Part shown: positions 22,601 to 33,567 of the stretch, one piece after another
Position numbering within the stretch: the first letter of the stretch is position 1
How the letters are laid out: each line of letters opens with the position of its first letter
Assembly (NCBI GenBank): GCA_964017195.1
Contig: OZ024897.1
Coordinates: forward strand, 39,804,336-39,868,335
Source of the DNA: Siderastrea radians
Lineage: Eukaryota > Cnidaria > Anthozoa > Scleractinia > Rhizangiidae
Reading direction: 5' to 3'
DNA: 64,000 nucleotides
Made by a program: the position numbers and the translations under genes
Notes under the pieces: model-generated
Database searches by the model: none
Seen by the model: the letters and a program-made list of their open reading frames with translations, nothing else
Told to the model about the DNA's origin: nothing

Positions 22601-25600
22601 AACCTCAAGCTCCACTGTTAGACTAGCCTGGTTATATATTGTAGATCCCCACTATCTTGGTTCCCAGCTAACTCCAAACCCCGCTATCTCAAATCCCCCG
22701 CTATCTCAAATCCCTCGTATCTTAAATCCCCCACTATCTCAAATCCCTCGCTATCTTAAATCCCCCGCTATCTCAAATCCCTCGTATCTTAAATCCCCCA
22801 CTATCTCAAATCCCTCACTATCTTAAATCCCCCGCTATCTCAAATCCCCCGCTATCTTAAATCCCCTGCTCTCTCAAATCCCCCACTATCTCGAATCCCC
22901 TGCTATCTCAAATCTCCTGCTATCTCAAACCCCCCACTATCTCAAATCCCCTGCTATCTCAAGTCCCCTGCTATCTCAAATCCCCCATTATCTCAAATCC
23001 CGCACTATCTCGAATCCCCCACTATCTCAAATCCCCTGCTATCTCAAATCCCCCTATCTAAAATCCCCCGTTATCTCAAATCCCCCACTATCTTGAATCC
23101 CCCACTATCTCATATCCCCCACTATCTCAAATCCCCCGCTGTCTTGAGTCCTGGCTTTCTCAAATCCCCCGCTGTTTCAAACTAAAACTTGCTTCCCCTT
23201 GATGATGTTGCTTGCTTACTTACTTTGAACTACCCCGAACTCCTAACACCAAGAGCAATGTTTGAGACAGCAGGAGTCTACTATATGTTTTTATTGGGTT
23301 AACTTCTGTACCAGAATTTGAAAGAGCCTATTAAGCACCCTCAGCAGATATATTTATTAACTAAAATTATCCTCACTTGTCAGCGTTAAAATTTTACCTG
23401 CAGCGTTTTTTGACCGTTTTTTCCGTGGAGTTTTTGGTCGAGCTCAATGTTACCTCGACTGGTTTGTTTTGCAGATGTGCGCGATTCTTCTTTCCTGTTT
23501 TGTTGTGTTGAGGTGAGTTCTGTTCTGTTGTGTTGCGTTGCGTTGCGTTGCGTTGTGTTGTATTGCGATCTGTTGCGTTCCGTTACGTTTGCGTTCTGCT
23601 GCGATTCATTGTGTTGTTTCTGCTGTGTTGCGTTGCATTGCGTTGTGATCCGTTGTTACTGTTGTTGACAAGTTCAGCATTTCGTAGTATTCCGTCTATG
23701 TTGAAATTGTACAAGTAGACAAACTCGACCAACCTCACTCACTGGCAGACAATCTCTACACCAGAGAACTAGACAAACCGGCTCAACCACCCTTAGCAAA
23801 TTTGATGAACTCATCAATCTTCACTTCCGTCCTTTAAGACAGTACGAATACAACGCGACCAACTCGACAAACTTAACAAACCTCACTCACTGACAGACAA
23901 AATCTCCTCACCTTGACACAACTCGACAAACACAACGACCCTTACCACAAAGACAAACTTAACAATCCTCACTTATTTCAGTAAAGACATTACGAACCCG
24001 ACAATGCGACCAACTCGACAAAATCGAAAAATCTTCACCGGCTGAGGCAGACTAAAACTTTGCATCTCGACGCAAGTCAACGCAACTCCTTACCACATAG
24101 ACAAACCCAACAATGCTCACTTTCTCTAAGACAGTAAGAACCACACAATTCGACATACCCAACAAACCGCACTCATTGGCAGACAAAATCTCAACACCTA
24201 GACGGCACAACTCGACAAACACAACAAGCCTTACTACATCGATCAACAATCCTTATATACTATAAGACAGTACACAATGTACGAACCCCACAACGCGAAT
24301 CAACTAGACAAACTCGACCGACCGGTAAAGCATCTCGACGAATTGGCAAAGTCGACAGATTTTACTGAACACTGTGGACTCGGCGAAACGACCAACTTAA
24401 AAAACTCCACCCACTCTCACTAGCAATTTTTTCAGACGATCTTAACTCTTTCAACATTCTTTTTTAATCTGCGAATTCAGCCAACTCAACAGTATATTCT
24501 TCCGAAACATTAGATTTTCAACCCTGTAAACTCTGTCGGCTTTACTCAAAAAGTTCACCAATTTTTTGCAATTGAATTATACAGTATTTATTAAATTTTG
24601 GGTAAAGGGGTGCCTTGTTAAAGCTCGCAGTATACTTAGAGGGGATTTCTGTCGCCGTTATTTTCAAGCCCAGTTTTCGGTTGAAGAATGTTGTGAAAAA
24701 TATTTCATATACCTTTTCCCGTATACTGAAATGCCCCTATAGAACGTTATTAACAGAACGGTTTTTCAAAGGGAAAACAAACCATACTCAGTTTCTGGCT
24801 ATTTTTTCCAAGAAACTAAGGAGAAACTTGAAACATTAGCCTAATGTTTACAATTCAAGTTGTATTCCTTTTCCATTTCAGCGATCTGCTGCCAAACGCA
24901 CTTAATCATAGTTCCATTAAAGATTCAGAGAACTGGTAGTCAAGAGTAATCTTAAACTAAACTAAACCAGTATTTTTGAGTTTTCTCTGGTTGCAAGTCG
25001 TCGAGCTGGTCGAACCGTTGTCGAATTGGTCGAGCTGATCGAACCGTTGTCCGTCCTTCTAGTAGTTACGTCGAGTCGTGCAACAAAGGTACAGGAAAAC
25101 TGAGGTATTTTAAGCCAACAAACTAGACTAACAAATGAGAGACAGATCACAACAGAACATGCACAAGACGACGCAATACGAGACAGACAACAAAACGCAC
25201 CACAACGCAACGCAACGCAACACAACCAGTCGAGGTAACGTCGAGCTCGACCAAGAACTCCACGAAAAAAAAACTGGTCAAAAAACGTCGCACGTTTGCT
25301 TAAAATGGCGGTCCCTTCTAAACAGTAAACAGTTCTCACCTTTACCACAAAAGTAGGACCGTCGTCATTTGTATTCTTAGCAATTAAAATAACCAAGACA
25401 ACTGTACTGATGCACTGTGTCCAGAATAATGCGATGTAAATCCAGTAGAACAGTCCAGGCTCTTTCTTATTGACATCTTTTCTGGGAAGGTAAAAAAGTG
25501 TTAAGTCTCACACAGACTCTAATTAGAAGGCTATAAAATGACTCTCGAAGTTTTGATACCCTCAGTAACATCATTTGTTGCCCAAAACTAATCTGAAAGT

Positions 25601-28600
25601 CTCACGTTCAATTTTTCATCTCCTAAAAAGTTTTGGGTTCGCCTTTAGAAAACTCCAAAACCTCAGTCTCACAATTTAAAAATTGAAAAAGGTCTCTGGC
25701 TCGACAAGAGAACGATTGTCTCAATGGCTCCCAGAGTCTCAAATTTATAATTCGCCATCCCCACCTGGGTACAAACAGACAACGTAGAGCAACGTTTTCT
25801 CTCAACAGAAAAGCTGTGGTATTTTTCAGGTACTTTGCAGAGAGGAAGAGACCTAAATAGAAAACATACATGAAACTTGTGTCACTTCAGTGGGAGGAGT
25901 GACTTCACTTTTAGAAGAACAACTTAACAACACTTTTCAGTTTAAAAATTAGCATGTTTTGAATATCACAGTACACAAACTGAAGATTGATAACAGTTTA
26001 AGACGGAATCCATTAGGAAATTGAGTAATTTTAATTTTCAGTGGACAAAAACCTTGTACCAGAATAATTTAAGGCATATCGCATTCTTTTTTACATTTTT
26101 TGAGAGCTATAGATGTAATTTGTTATCTGTAATAACCCCAAAGACAATTTCTTATGGGAGCCCGAGAAAATAAATTTGAAATTTCACAAAATGAAATCTT
26201 ACGCATAAAAATTTACCTATTTTACCAGTGTTTACACAATTCCTGTGAAATTTGAAATTTAATTTCACGGGCTCCCATAAGAAATTGTCTTTGGTGTTAT
26301 TACAGATAACTAATTATGTCTATAGCTCTTAAAAAGTGTAAAAAAGAATGCGATATACTTTAAATTATTCTGGTACAAGATTTTTGTCCACTGATTACTC
26401 GATTTCCTGATGGATTCCGTCTTAAATTCATTTCTATACCCTTTGAATATTTGGATAATTTTATTTTCAGGCAAGACAGACGGAAACCTATCCTGGTTGT
26501 ATTTTGTACTTACAGTTCCTCCAGCAATATCATAAACAACATTGCCAAGATAAATTGTCCCACAAAAAGGACTCCGGCTTTATTGTTCTTTATTGTCTAC
26601 ACATGGAAACAACACCAAACAAAATTAATAGTTTGTTCATAAACATACTAAAAAGGTTACTTCAAGGGGGGACACTGCTTAAAATAAAAGTTGACTTCTC
26701 TTGAAAATCCTTTAAAATTTTCTTGTAGAACAAATATATGAAAATGTAATAAACATAATAAATATTACGCCTTACTCCTGGCCATGGAGTAATTGTACAG
26801 GTTACCGTTTAAAGTCACACCATCAACAAAAGGCAGTTTGTTTAAAGGGTGATCAAGGTCAGTAGATTGGTAGGTCAGTGGGTGGGTTGGTAGGTCAGTG
26901 GGTGGGTTGGTAGGTCAGTGGGTGGGTTGGTAGGTCAGTGGGTGCATTGGTGGCACCAGGATTGGTTTGATAGTTTCATGGGTTAGTGAGTGGGTAGCAT
27001 GTTTTTTGGGTCGGTAGTAGGGTAGGCAGGGAAGTAGTTTCGTTGGTTTTCTGGTTGGTGGAATGGTGGATGTGAAGGTGGACTAATGTTAGTTGGTGGA
27101 TGAGTGGGTAAGTGGACTTGTCACTTGGTGGGTGGGTGGGTGGGTGGGTGGGTGGGCAGGTTGGCTTCTTAGTTGGGTGAGTGGGTGAGTGGGCTTATTA
27201 GAGGGTGGGTGAGTGGATTGATTCATTGGAGGGTGCATGGTTCATAGGTTGATTTGTCAAGAGAGGTTGGGTGAGTTCACGGTTCCATGAGATGGTGATA
27301 CAAGTATGTGGAAGGGTTACATAATTATATACAAACATACACTTTATTTCCACTCGAGTTATCAGTGTAGTTCTGTTGAGCTAACATCTTCGAGAGAAAA
27401 AGTTCTTACCCTAGTTGCCACTGACACAACTCCATGTTCAGATCCAGAGGCACTAAATTCATCTGCATTGAAACTGTTTATCTCCTGTTGCATGAATCCT
27501 GATAAAAGATACACGAAAGAAGAAGAAGATATATGTTGTTACAAGAAAACAATACATGTTCTTAGTGTCAAGTTTGATGTACTTCTTTTAAGGAAAAAAA
27601 TTACTACTACATAATTTTTACGTGCAATTTAAAAATTTGATGTTTTTGTTGTCAATTTTCTTAATCATAAGTTTCACTAGTCAGCTCCTAGTGGGAGCTG
27701 GTATCTAAAGCATTACAAAACTGTTGGGTGAAAATTTTCAAGTAAAATCAAATATTTCAGCATGCAAAAATGAGACATTTGTTTAATTTTTTTGTTGGAC
27801 CAAGTTAGTCTGACTTGTGTCTGATCCACTAGACTGAAGTAGCCAGGGTGGAACATTGAGCTGGCAGTTAGCATAAAGTGGATAGGAGCACCACTATTCC
27901 CCACCATGGATGAGATACTGGTCCATTAAAGGGTTATCATAAAGTCTTTTTGGTACCCATTTATACATCTGGGTAGAGCGAAAGTGTGGGGCAAAGATTA
28001 TTGTCTCAGGAAGAAGCGATACTGTGAACCACCAATCCTTTGATCTCCTGATCCAAAGTCAGATCAAAAAGCCTATGCGATGACTACTACACTACTATGC
28101 CTCCAACAGATCAAATTAGATTAATTTCTTAATAATAAATTACCTTCTGATCTGTACACCCACTGATGGTTCAATGCCCATGTTAGACACAAAACCTAAA
28201 TATTATAATAAGAAAATCAATGCTGATCAAAGTGCATGTACATGAACATCACTTTTTAAGAAACTCTGAAAGTGCCCACACCCTTGTCCTTGTAGATACC
28301 GTGATCTAAGTTACAAGTAACAAAAAATGTTACTTCTGTGAAGGAATTTAATTTAGATTTGCATAAATTTGCTTTAAAAAGATTTGTTCAAAACCTTGTG
28401 TAAAATAACCATGAAAAATGACAGCTTAAAAATTATTAATTTAAATAAACTCTAACATAATTGTTAAAAACTTGACCATGGTAAAATAATTAAAATATAA
28501 ACTCAGTCATAATCTCACCTCCAAAGACTTCAATGCTCCGTCTAAAAATGAAGTTTAGGAAAAAGTGAAAACGTTTAAATGCAAGAGTGCAAAGACTAAA

Positions 28601-29937
28601 CAAATAACATGTTTCACTGGTATTTGATCTCATGTGTAGACGATTACTTTATAGTAGAAAATTAAACTCTGGAATCTCAGTAATAAATTGAGTGTGATCA
28701 TCAGCTGGGTAAGACGAAGGAGTGATGTCAGTAGCACTGACTGACATTCTGATAACCTCAGCAAACCAAAGTTTTTACTGCAAATGACGAAAAAGGTTAA
28801 TAATCAATAGTAAAAAAGAATACTAGGTGTCACTACCAGTATTTTGGCTATTACCTGCTATAAAATACACTGTCAGTCTCTTGGGGTGAGAATATTCTGC
28901 TGGCGTGATCGCATAAATCACAGAACCCACAACAGATCTATAAGAAATTAGAATTTATTTATTATTTAACCCTTTTACTCCCAAAATTGCCCAAAATGAG
29001 AATTCAAGACAAGTCCCAAATTTCATTTTGTGAAAATACTTATTAAATATAAATAGTGCCAAGCGATTTCATTTGAATGATCACACTACATGATTTCATG
29101 CACAGAGTCAAAAGTTAGAACCACTTTTAATGTCTCCAGAACTGACTTTGGGAGTGAAAGGGGACAATAAAATTCTGTGAAATTTTGTACTTATGATGGG
29201 CACTAAAGTATATAATATACCGGTAACTCAGATAAACATTAATTTTTATTAACAGCCTATTGGGCTCCCCAGCATCTAATTACAAGTTAAAGCTCAACTT
29301 TAATTTAATAAGAAAATTCTCACCACGTGAATACCCAGCACATGAAATACTAAATCACACTCACTGTATCTATCTGTCTATCTAGAGTCAGTCTGTGCAA
29401 GACAGTAACGTGGGAAGGAACAAATGAGCTGGACTACACTATTCCAGATACTTTGGATTGAAATGGGTAATTTTATGTAGCGGCTTGTGTGCGAAAGTCA
29501 TATAAAATACAGGGCCCTGCATAATCCCCACTTATAGTGAAGGTATGGACTGACTGAATCATCTGTTGTGATTGCTTCAAGTTTCTCACCTGATAAACAA
29601 GACTGTGAAGTAAACAATCCATGGGACATTAGAAATAACATTGCTTCGGACAGTCAGATTCAAGACTTTGACACTGAAAAAATAAAGGAGCCAGTCAAGT
29701 TAAACCACACAACCTGACACACAATGTAAAATAAATGTATTCATCACATTTTGGTGGGCTGTTTTCACATGTCCATAATTTATCTGGTTATCAATGTCAC
29801 CATCCTCATCATCACGATCTGATTACCATCATCACCAACACTGATCATTACTGCACAAATATCATTTCAATCATATCATCACCATCTTCATTGCTGCTGT
29901 GACAATTTTTCCTTTCATTGACACCAACATCATCGTT

Positions 29938-29972
<35 letters not shown>

Positions 29973-32130
29973 CATCATCTTTATTGCTGTTGTGACAATT
30001 CTTCCTCTCATTGCCACCACCAGCATCATCATCATTGTTATCATCACCGTCATCATCATCATCACCACTGACATTCATTTCATTGTAGACAACAATATCT
30101 CATCAGCACATAAAATTTCAACAAGTATCAAATCATTAACCAACAAAATGTAAAAAAATACAGCTATAATAAAATTTTGAATGTTTACAGCTAATAATAT
30201 AATGTGTTTTACCATTTACATGTAGTGATACCATAGTAAACTGCTATGAGATACTGAATTAGTAGGGCTCAACTTGTACTAACATGGAGGTCCATATAGT
30301 TTAAACATTTATTATTTACTCTTTGAATTTTAATATCCATCTCAATTGCCTCACTTCACCTAAGAAGAACAACTTAAATTGTTCGACCAGTAACAACTAC
30401 TCCTGGACATGTCATGGAAAAACATGTCTTGACCTAATTTGGTATCAGATGTGACATGTTTTGTACCAGGTATCTGGAGTTTGACAGGGCATTATGTGAC
30501 TTTGGTGTTCATGGTATAAAGTTGTTGTAACAAAAGAAATTTGCTTGAAACTGTGCTTATTGTTAACCATACATCTTTTCTATGTTCAAATAAATGTAAC
30601 CCGATGTAAAACAACTTCATATACAAGACTTGCCCTATAGAAATAACAAATTTCACAGGTACTTTGCAGTAGACTGTTACAATCAAAGTTTGCCTCACGC
30701 AGATTCAAATCTTAATTCCTCAAGGACACAACATGCTTTGAGCCTGATACCAAACTAGGTTCAGCTGTTTTTTCCGATGTGTCTATGTTGTAGGTTAAAA
30801 TAAACTTCAGGTCAAAATGAATTCAAACTAGTTTGATTGTATTTTCCTTTGTTTTAGTTTGATGATTATGACTATAAAACAAAAGAAATGCAAATGAAAC
30901 TAGTTTGAAATCATTTTGACCTGAAATTCATTTCAACCGACAACATCTACTATGCTTTTAAAAAATGCAACTGGTAGTACCTTAGCACGTTGATTTCTTA
31001 TCATCAATGAAATAGCCATATATACTGTCACCCAAAGTCAAGTACAGCAAATAATTAATTATACAGCTGTTGAACAAGTACCCCTCTCTTATAATAATTA
31101 CCTATTGTATTTGAAGTGTGTTACTAAGCTCAGTACAATGCACAGGACAGCAGTTGTGATGTAAATAATTGAGGTCGCAGGGTGCTGGAGTCCTCCAATT
31201 GGAGTACTACCTGCACAAATATATCAAACATAACTGAAAATAAACTTATAATCCCACAGGTTGAAAACTTAATGGTTCGCAAAACATGCAAAAATTTAAA
31301 ATATGCCTTTTAAAACACAAATACAAACTACAAACTTAATACAAACAGAGATTTCAAAGATAAGTTGTTAAGCTTATTAAATTGCTGTCATTTCAGGAAG
31401 TAAACAGTTTTCTAAGCACTCTTTTTCATTTTTTTTTTTAATTAAGCTTCATTATTTGAGTGCCTAACACAGCACAATCACATTTTATGGTACTGGCTTA
31501 TTTACATAACACAGCTGATCTTTGAGCTCCAAGTAGTGGTCAGAGCAGGTCATGAACTTGGAAGCCAGCCAGAGTGTAAACCAACCAGGGTGAGAAAGTA
31601 CACCCATTCTCAGCTAAAGCACCCAATTCCAATAATTGTCTCATATCTTTACTTGGCACTACTTTTTATCATAAGATTTATAGTTCAAAAGAATACAAGG
31701 AAAGCACAGTAACTGCATGAGAACCACATTTTTTAATCAGTTTTTGTTAGTCAGAGGATGAGGCAAAATCAGAGAGAGATTTAACCATGCTCAATAGAAG
31801 GATTCATCAGTGACAATGGCTGGAGTCACCTTTGAGTGCTTTGCCAGTTTTAAATCAACTGGTGTTTGCGTCTGTGTCAAACTTCTTAATCACCCTACTG
31901 AGCATTGTTATATCATGGTTAAATTTCTTTGAATTACAACTGCATCAACCAAGCAATTAACACTGAATGTAAAATGTAGCCACATTAGAATATCCGCTTT
32001 CCTTTCTGAATGAAATTCTGTTATGATTGAAACACCTGGTGGGGTATAATTTACAATGGTACCACTGAATGGAACGGCAACTGTGACCGTGCCCATTGCC
32101 ACGTTCACCAAGTGAAGGATAGCATAAAAA
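19666..32130 (-). CDS. Unrecognised multi-pass membrane protein (13+ exons, N-terminus missing)
   Basis: Minus-strand exons in order: 32036-32130, 31102-31210, 29590-29673, 28855-28937, 28519-28541 (23-bp microexon), 28144-28195, 27410-27498, 26514-26596, 25765-25852, 25346-25481, 22036-22117, 20229-20338, 19666-19701. The join gives about 350 residues with many hydrophobic segments, for example HPATSIIYITTAVLCIVLSL, PWIVYFTVLFIRSVVGSVIY, FVGQFILAMLFMILL, YWIYIALFWTQCISTVVLV and FALFFSIPAAVIFFVV. The last exon ends in a basic tail, CNKKKFYRKKT. Phase is consistent at every junction except between the exons ending 26514 and starting 25852. An unseen small exon, or a different site, is needed there. 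The first exon is not identified. I do not recognise the family. It faces away from RIDA (head to head), so both promoters probably lie in 32.2-33.6 kb. Introns are packed with transposons and minisatellites. Confidence 0.65.
21018..21855. mobile_element. Element with repeated AATAAACGCCGG motifs at both ends
   Basis: About ten copies of AATAAACGCC/GGCGTTTATT, in both orientations, cluster in two groups (21031-21115 and 21705-21840). Outer sequences TTCTCGATTAAACGCCGG and CCGGCATTTAATCGAGAA are inverted repeats. The middle (about 21116-21704) is unique-looking and has no gene. This motif is a familiar abundant repeat of corals. It lies within an intron of the minus-strand membrane gene. Confidence 0.7.
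22682..23185 (+). repeat. 17-bp minisatellite, about 30 copies
   Basis: The unit CTATCTCAAATCCCCCG repeats with small changes (TCTCAA/TCTTAA, CCCG/CCCA/CCTG). The reading frame across its start is an artefact of the repeat. In an intron of the minus-strand membrane gene. Confidence 0.9.
23402..25291. mobile_element. Long inverted-repeat element with GTTGC arrays
   Basis: The left arm (GCGTTTTTTGACCGTTTTTT, GTGGAGTTTTTGGTCGAGCT, TTACCTCGACTGG, then GTTGCGTTGCGTTGCG) is repeated inverted at 25150-25291 (CGCAACGCAACGCAAC, CCAGTCGAGGTAACGTCGAG, CAAGAACTCCACG, GGTCAAAAAACGTCGC). The interior has three or more diverged direct repeats with AACTCGACAAAC and CCTCACTCACTGGCAGACAA. There is no transposase. 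It lies in the intron between exons 25346-25481 and 22036-22117, ending about 55 bases from the former. Confidence 0.65.
25998..26425. mobile_element. 428-bp foldback MITE with TTAA ends
   Basis: Arms of about 175 bases (25998-26176 and 26250-26425) are nearly complementary: TTAAGACGGAATCCATTAGG ... CAATTTCTTATGGGAGCCCG and CGGGCTCCCATAAGAAATTG ... CCTGATGGATTCCGTCTTAA. The TTAA at each tip may be the target duplication or part of the inverted repeat. It fills most of an intron of the minus-strand membrane gene, where one exon junction also fails to keep phase. Confidence 0.85.
26864..27290 (+). repeat. GT-rich minisatellite, 20-bp unit decaying into GGTG repeats
   Basis: Four clean copies of GTAGGTCAGTGGGTGGGTTG are followed by imperfect GGTGGGTGAGTG-type repeats. 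In an intron of the minus-strand membrane gene. Confidence 0.85.
28970..29163. mobile_element. TTAA-flanked MITE, family P, copy 3
   Basis: TTAA at 28966-28969 then CCCTTTTACTCCCAAAATTG ... CTGACTTTGGGAGTGAAAGGG. The right-hand TTAA has been lost. Homologous to copies at 9570 and 19082. It begins about 30 bases from the acceptor of exon 28855-28937 of the minus-strand gene, on the intron side. Confidence 0.8.
29795..30075. repeat. CAT/ATC trinucleotide microsatellite
   Basis: Imperfect CATCAT runs with interspersed variation. Asp-rich and Ile-rich open frames across it are repeat artefacts. Confidence 0.9.
30787..30950. mobile_element. Foldback MITE (AGGTCAAAATGA family)
   Basis: GTTGTAGGTTAAAATAAACTT then CAGGTCAAAATGAATTCAAA mirrors TTTGAAATCATTTTGACCTG then AAATTCATTTCAACCGACAAC. 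Arms of about 55 bases enclose a 50-base loop. In the intron before exon 31102-31210 on plus coordinates. Confidence 0.8.
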
Positions 32131-32343
32131 CTAAATAAACAGACAGTATTTGAAGATGTCTCAGAAAAAAAAGGAAAAATTACAGATACCGCTGCCACAC
32201 GTTATGTAAAATGTTTATAAAAAGTTGCCACCTTTTGAATTAATTCCTAGCAGTTTTGAAAAAATTATATATATTTTTTCACTCGGAGACACCCAATTGG
32301 CACTTTAGCTGGTTGGTGAGTGCTTCACAGGTTTGTAAGCTTA

Positions 32344-33054
32344 GGCATGGGTCGCACTTGGCAAATTTTTGCGAAAGTTTTTTGACTTTGCGGTCAAAAT
32401 CTGTCAACAGCGTAATTTTCCTAGTGCGACCCTAACTTTTCCGGTTCGCAAAAACTTTGAAAATCGGCAAGAACATCAAAGACGCCATAGTGCTTGGGTG
32501 GGACAGGCAGATTTTGGAAAAATTGAGCTGAACAATAAGAATCACAGCGGTAACTGTCAACGCTTGTCAATGGAAGAAAAAACAGAACATTTACGACAAA
32601 TCAAATAAGAGTGCATCTCCTTCCGTTCGCGACCAATACTTGGTTAAAGTGCGGCTAAGTGTAGTATTTGTTATGTTTAGCTGTTAGCGAAATAATTGCT
32701 GTGGTACTGTTGGATCGTAAAAGCCGGCTGAATCAAACAATGATCACACAGGACAATGAGATGACCACGGATACAACATGCTCAACAAGAGAAGCTGTTG
32801 CAGATTTTTTGATGAATAAAAACATTATTTAATAATCGCCAAACCTTCAATTCAACAGGACGCAGTTTGGGTTTTTACTTTTTCATGCAACTGGTATACT
32901 TCAGTTGGCGTTAGGTGTATTCAATTACATTTATCTCCCACAAGTGCGACCCTGCAATGCACTGCAAAAACTTTGCTTTCCGGTTGCGGTTTCAAAGTTT
33001 TTCCCTCGCTTTTGCCACAAATTTTGAAAACTTTGCTCTAGTGCGACCCATGCC
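32344..33054. mobile_element. 711-bp PIF/Harbinger-like MITE with TTA duplication
   Basis: TTA at 32341-32343 and 33055-33057. Ends GGCATGGGTCGCACTTGGCA and CTCTAGTGCGACCCATGCC are inverted repeats, with more internal complementary blocks (AAAACTTTG / CAAAGTTTT, CTAGTGCGACCCT / CAAGTGCGACCCT). The 3-bp TWA duplication and GG start fit PIF/Harbinger. It lies between the divergent minus-strand membrane gene and RIDA, in a likely shared promoter region. Confidence 0.85.
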
Positions 33055-33567
33055 TTAGTTTTCACTGGGCAGTTAGCTGACAGGTCACACTTCAATTTAG
33101 CATCTACATACTGAACGCTTAAAAATTAATGTAAAGTTAGAGTATAAACTTATACATTTAAGTCCTTACATTTAAGCTTAAGCTTACATTTGGTGAACAG
33201 TTGCAAAATCATACCATGACATAAGTGCAGGCTTGAAAGATTAAAAATAAAAAAATAAATAGATAAGCGGAAAGTAAAAAAATGAGTTTATCATTATCTC
33301 TCTTACAGTTTCCGTTAAGAAAGTGAAGTTCAGCGACAAATATGGTCTCATTTGTGCAGCACATTGCGAACAGCTCACAACTTCCCCTTCCACAACTTCA
33401 GTGTTTCCCATGCCTCACATTACATGAACAGGACGCTTGTCATAAAAGTTTCCGCTGACCATACAGTGGTTACATTCGGACGATTCCCCGGGGATCGACC
33501 CGGGGATCATTACTGCGGCTTTGTTCTATCTGGACAACCTCATAAATTATTCGTCATGCTAAGAGGG

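Noticed and set aside
29848..30153. Asp-rich, Met-rich and Ile-rich frames
   Set aside because: All three come from the CAT/ATC microsatellite read in different frames.
33352..33567. N-terminal extension of RIDA from an upstream in-frame ATG
   Set aside because: The extension would add about 72 residues unlike any RidA protein; the family starts at the MAATIRR position.
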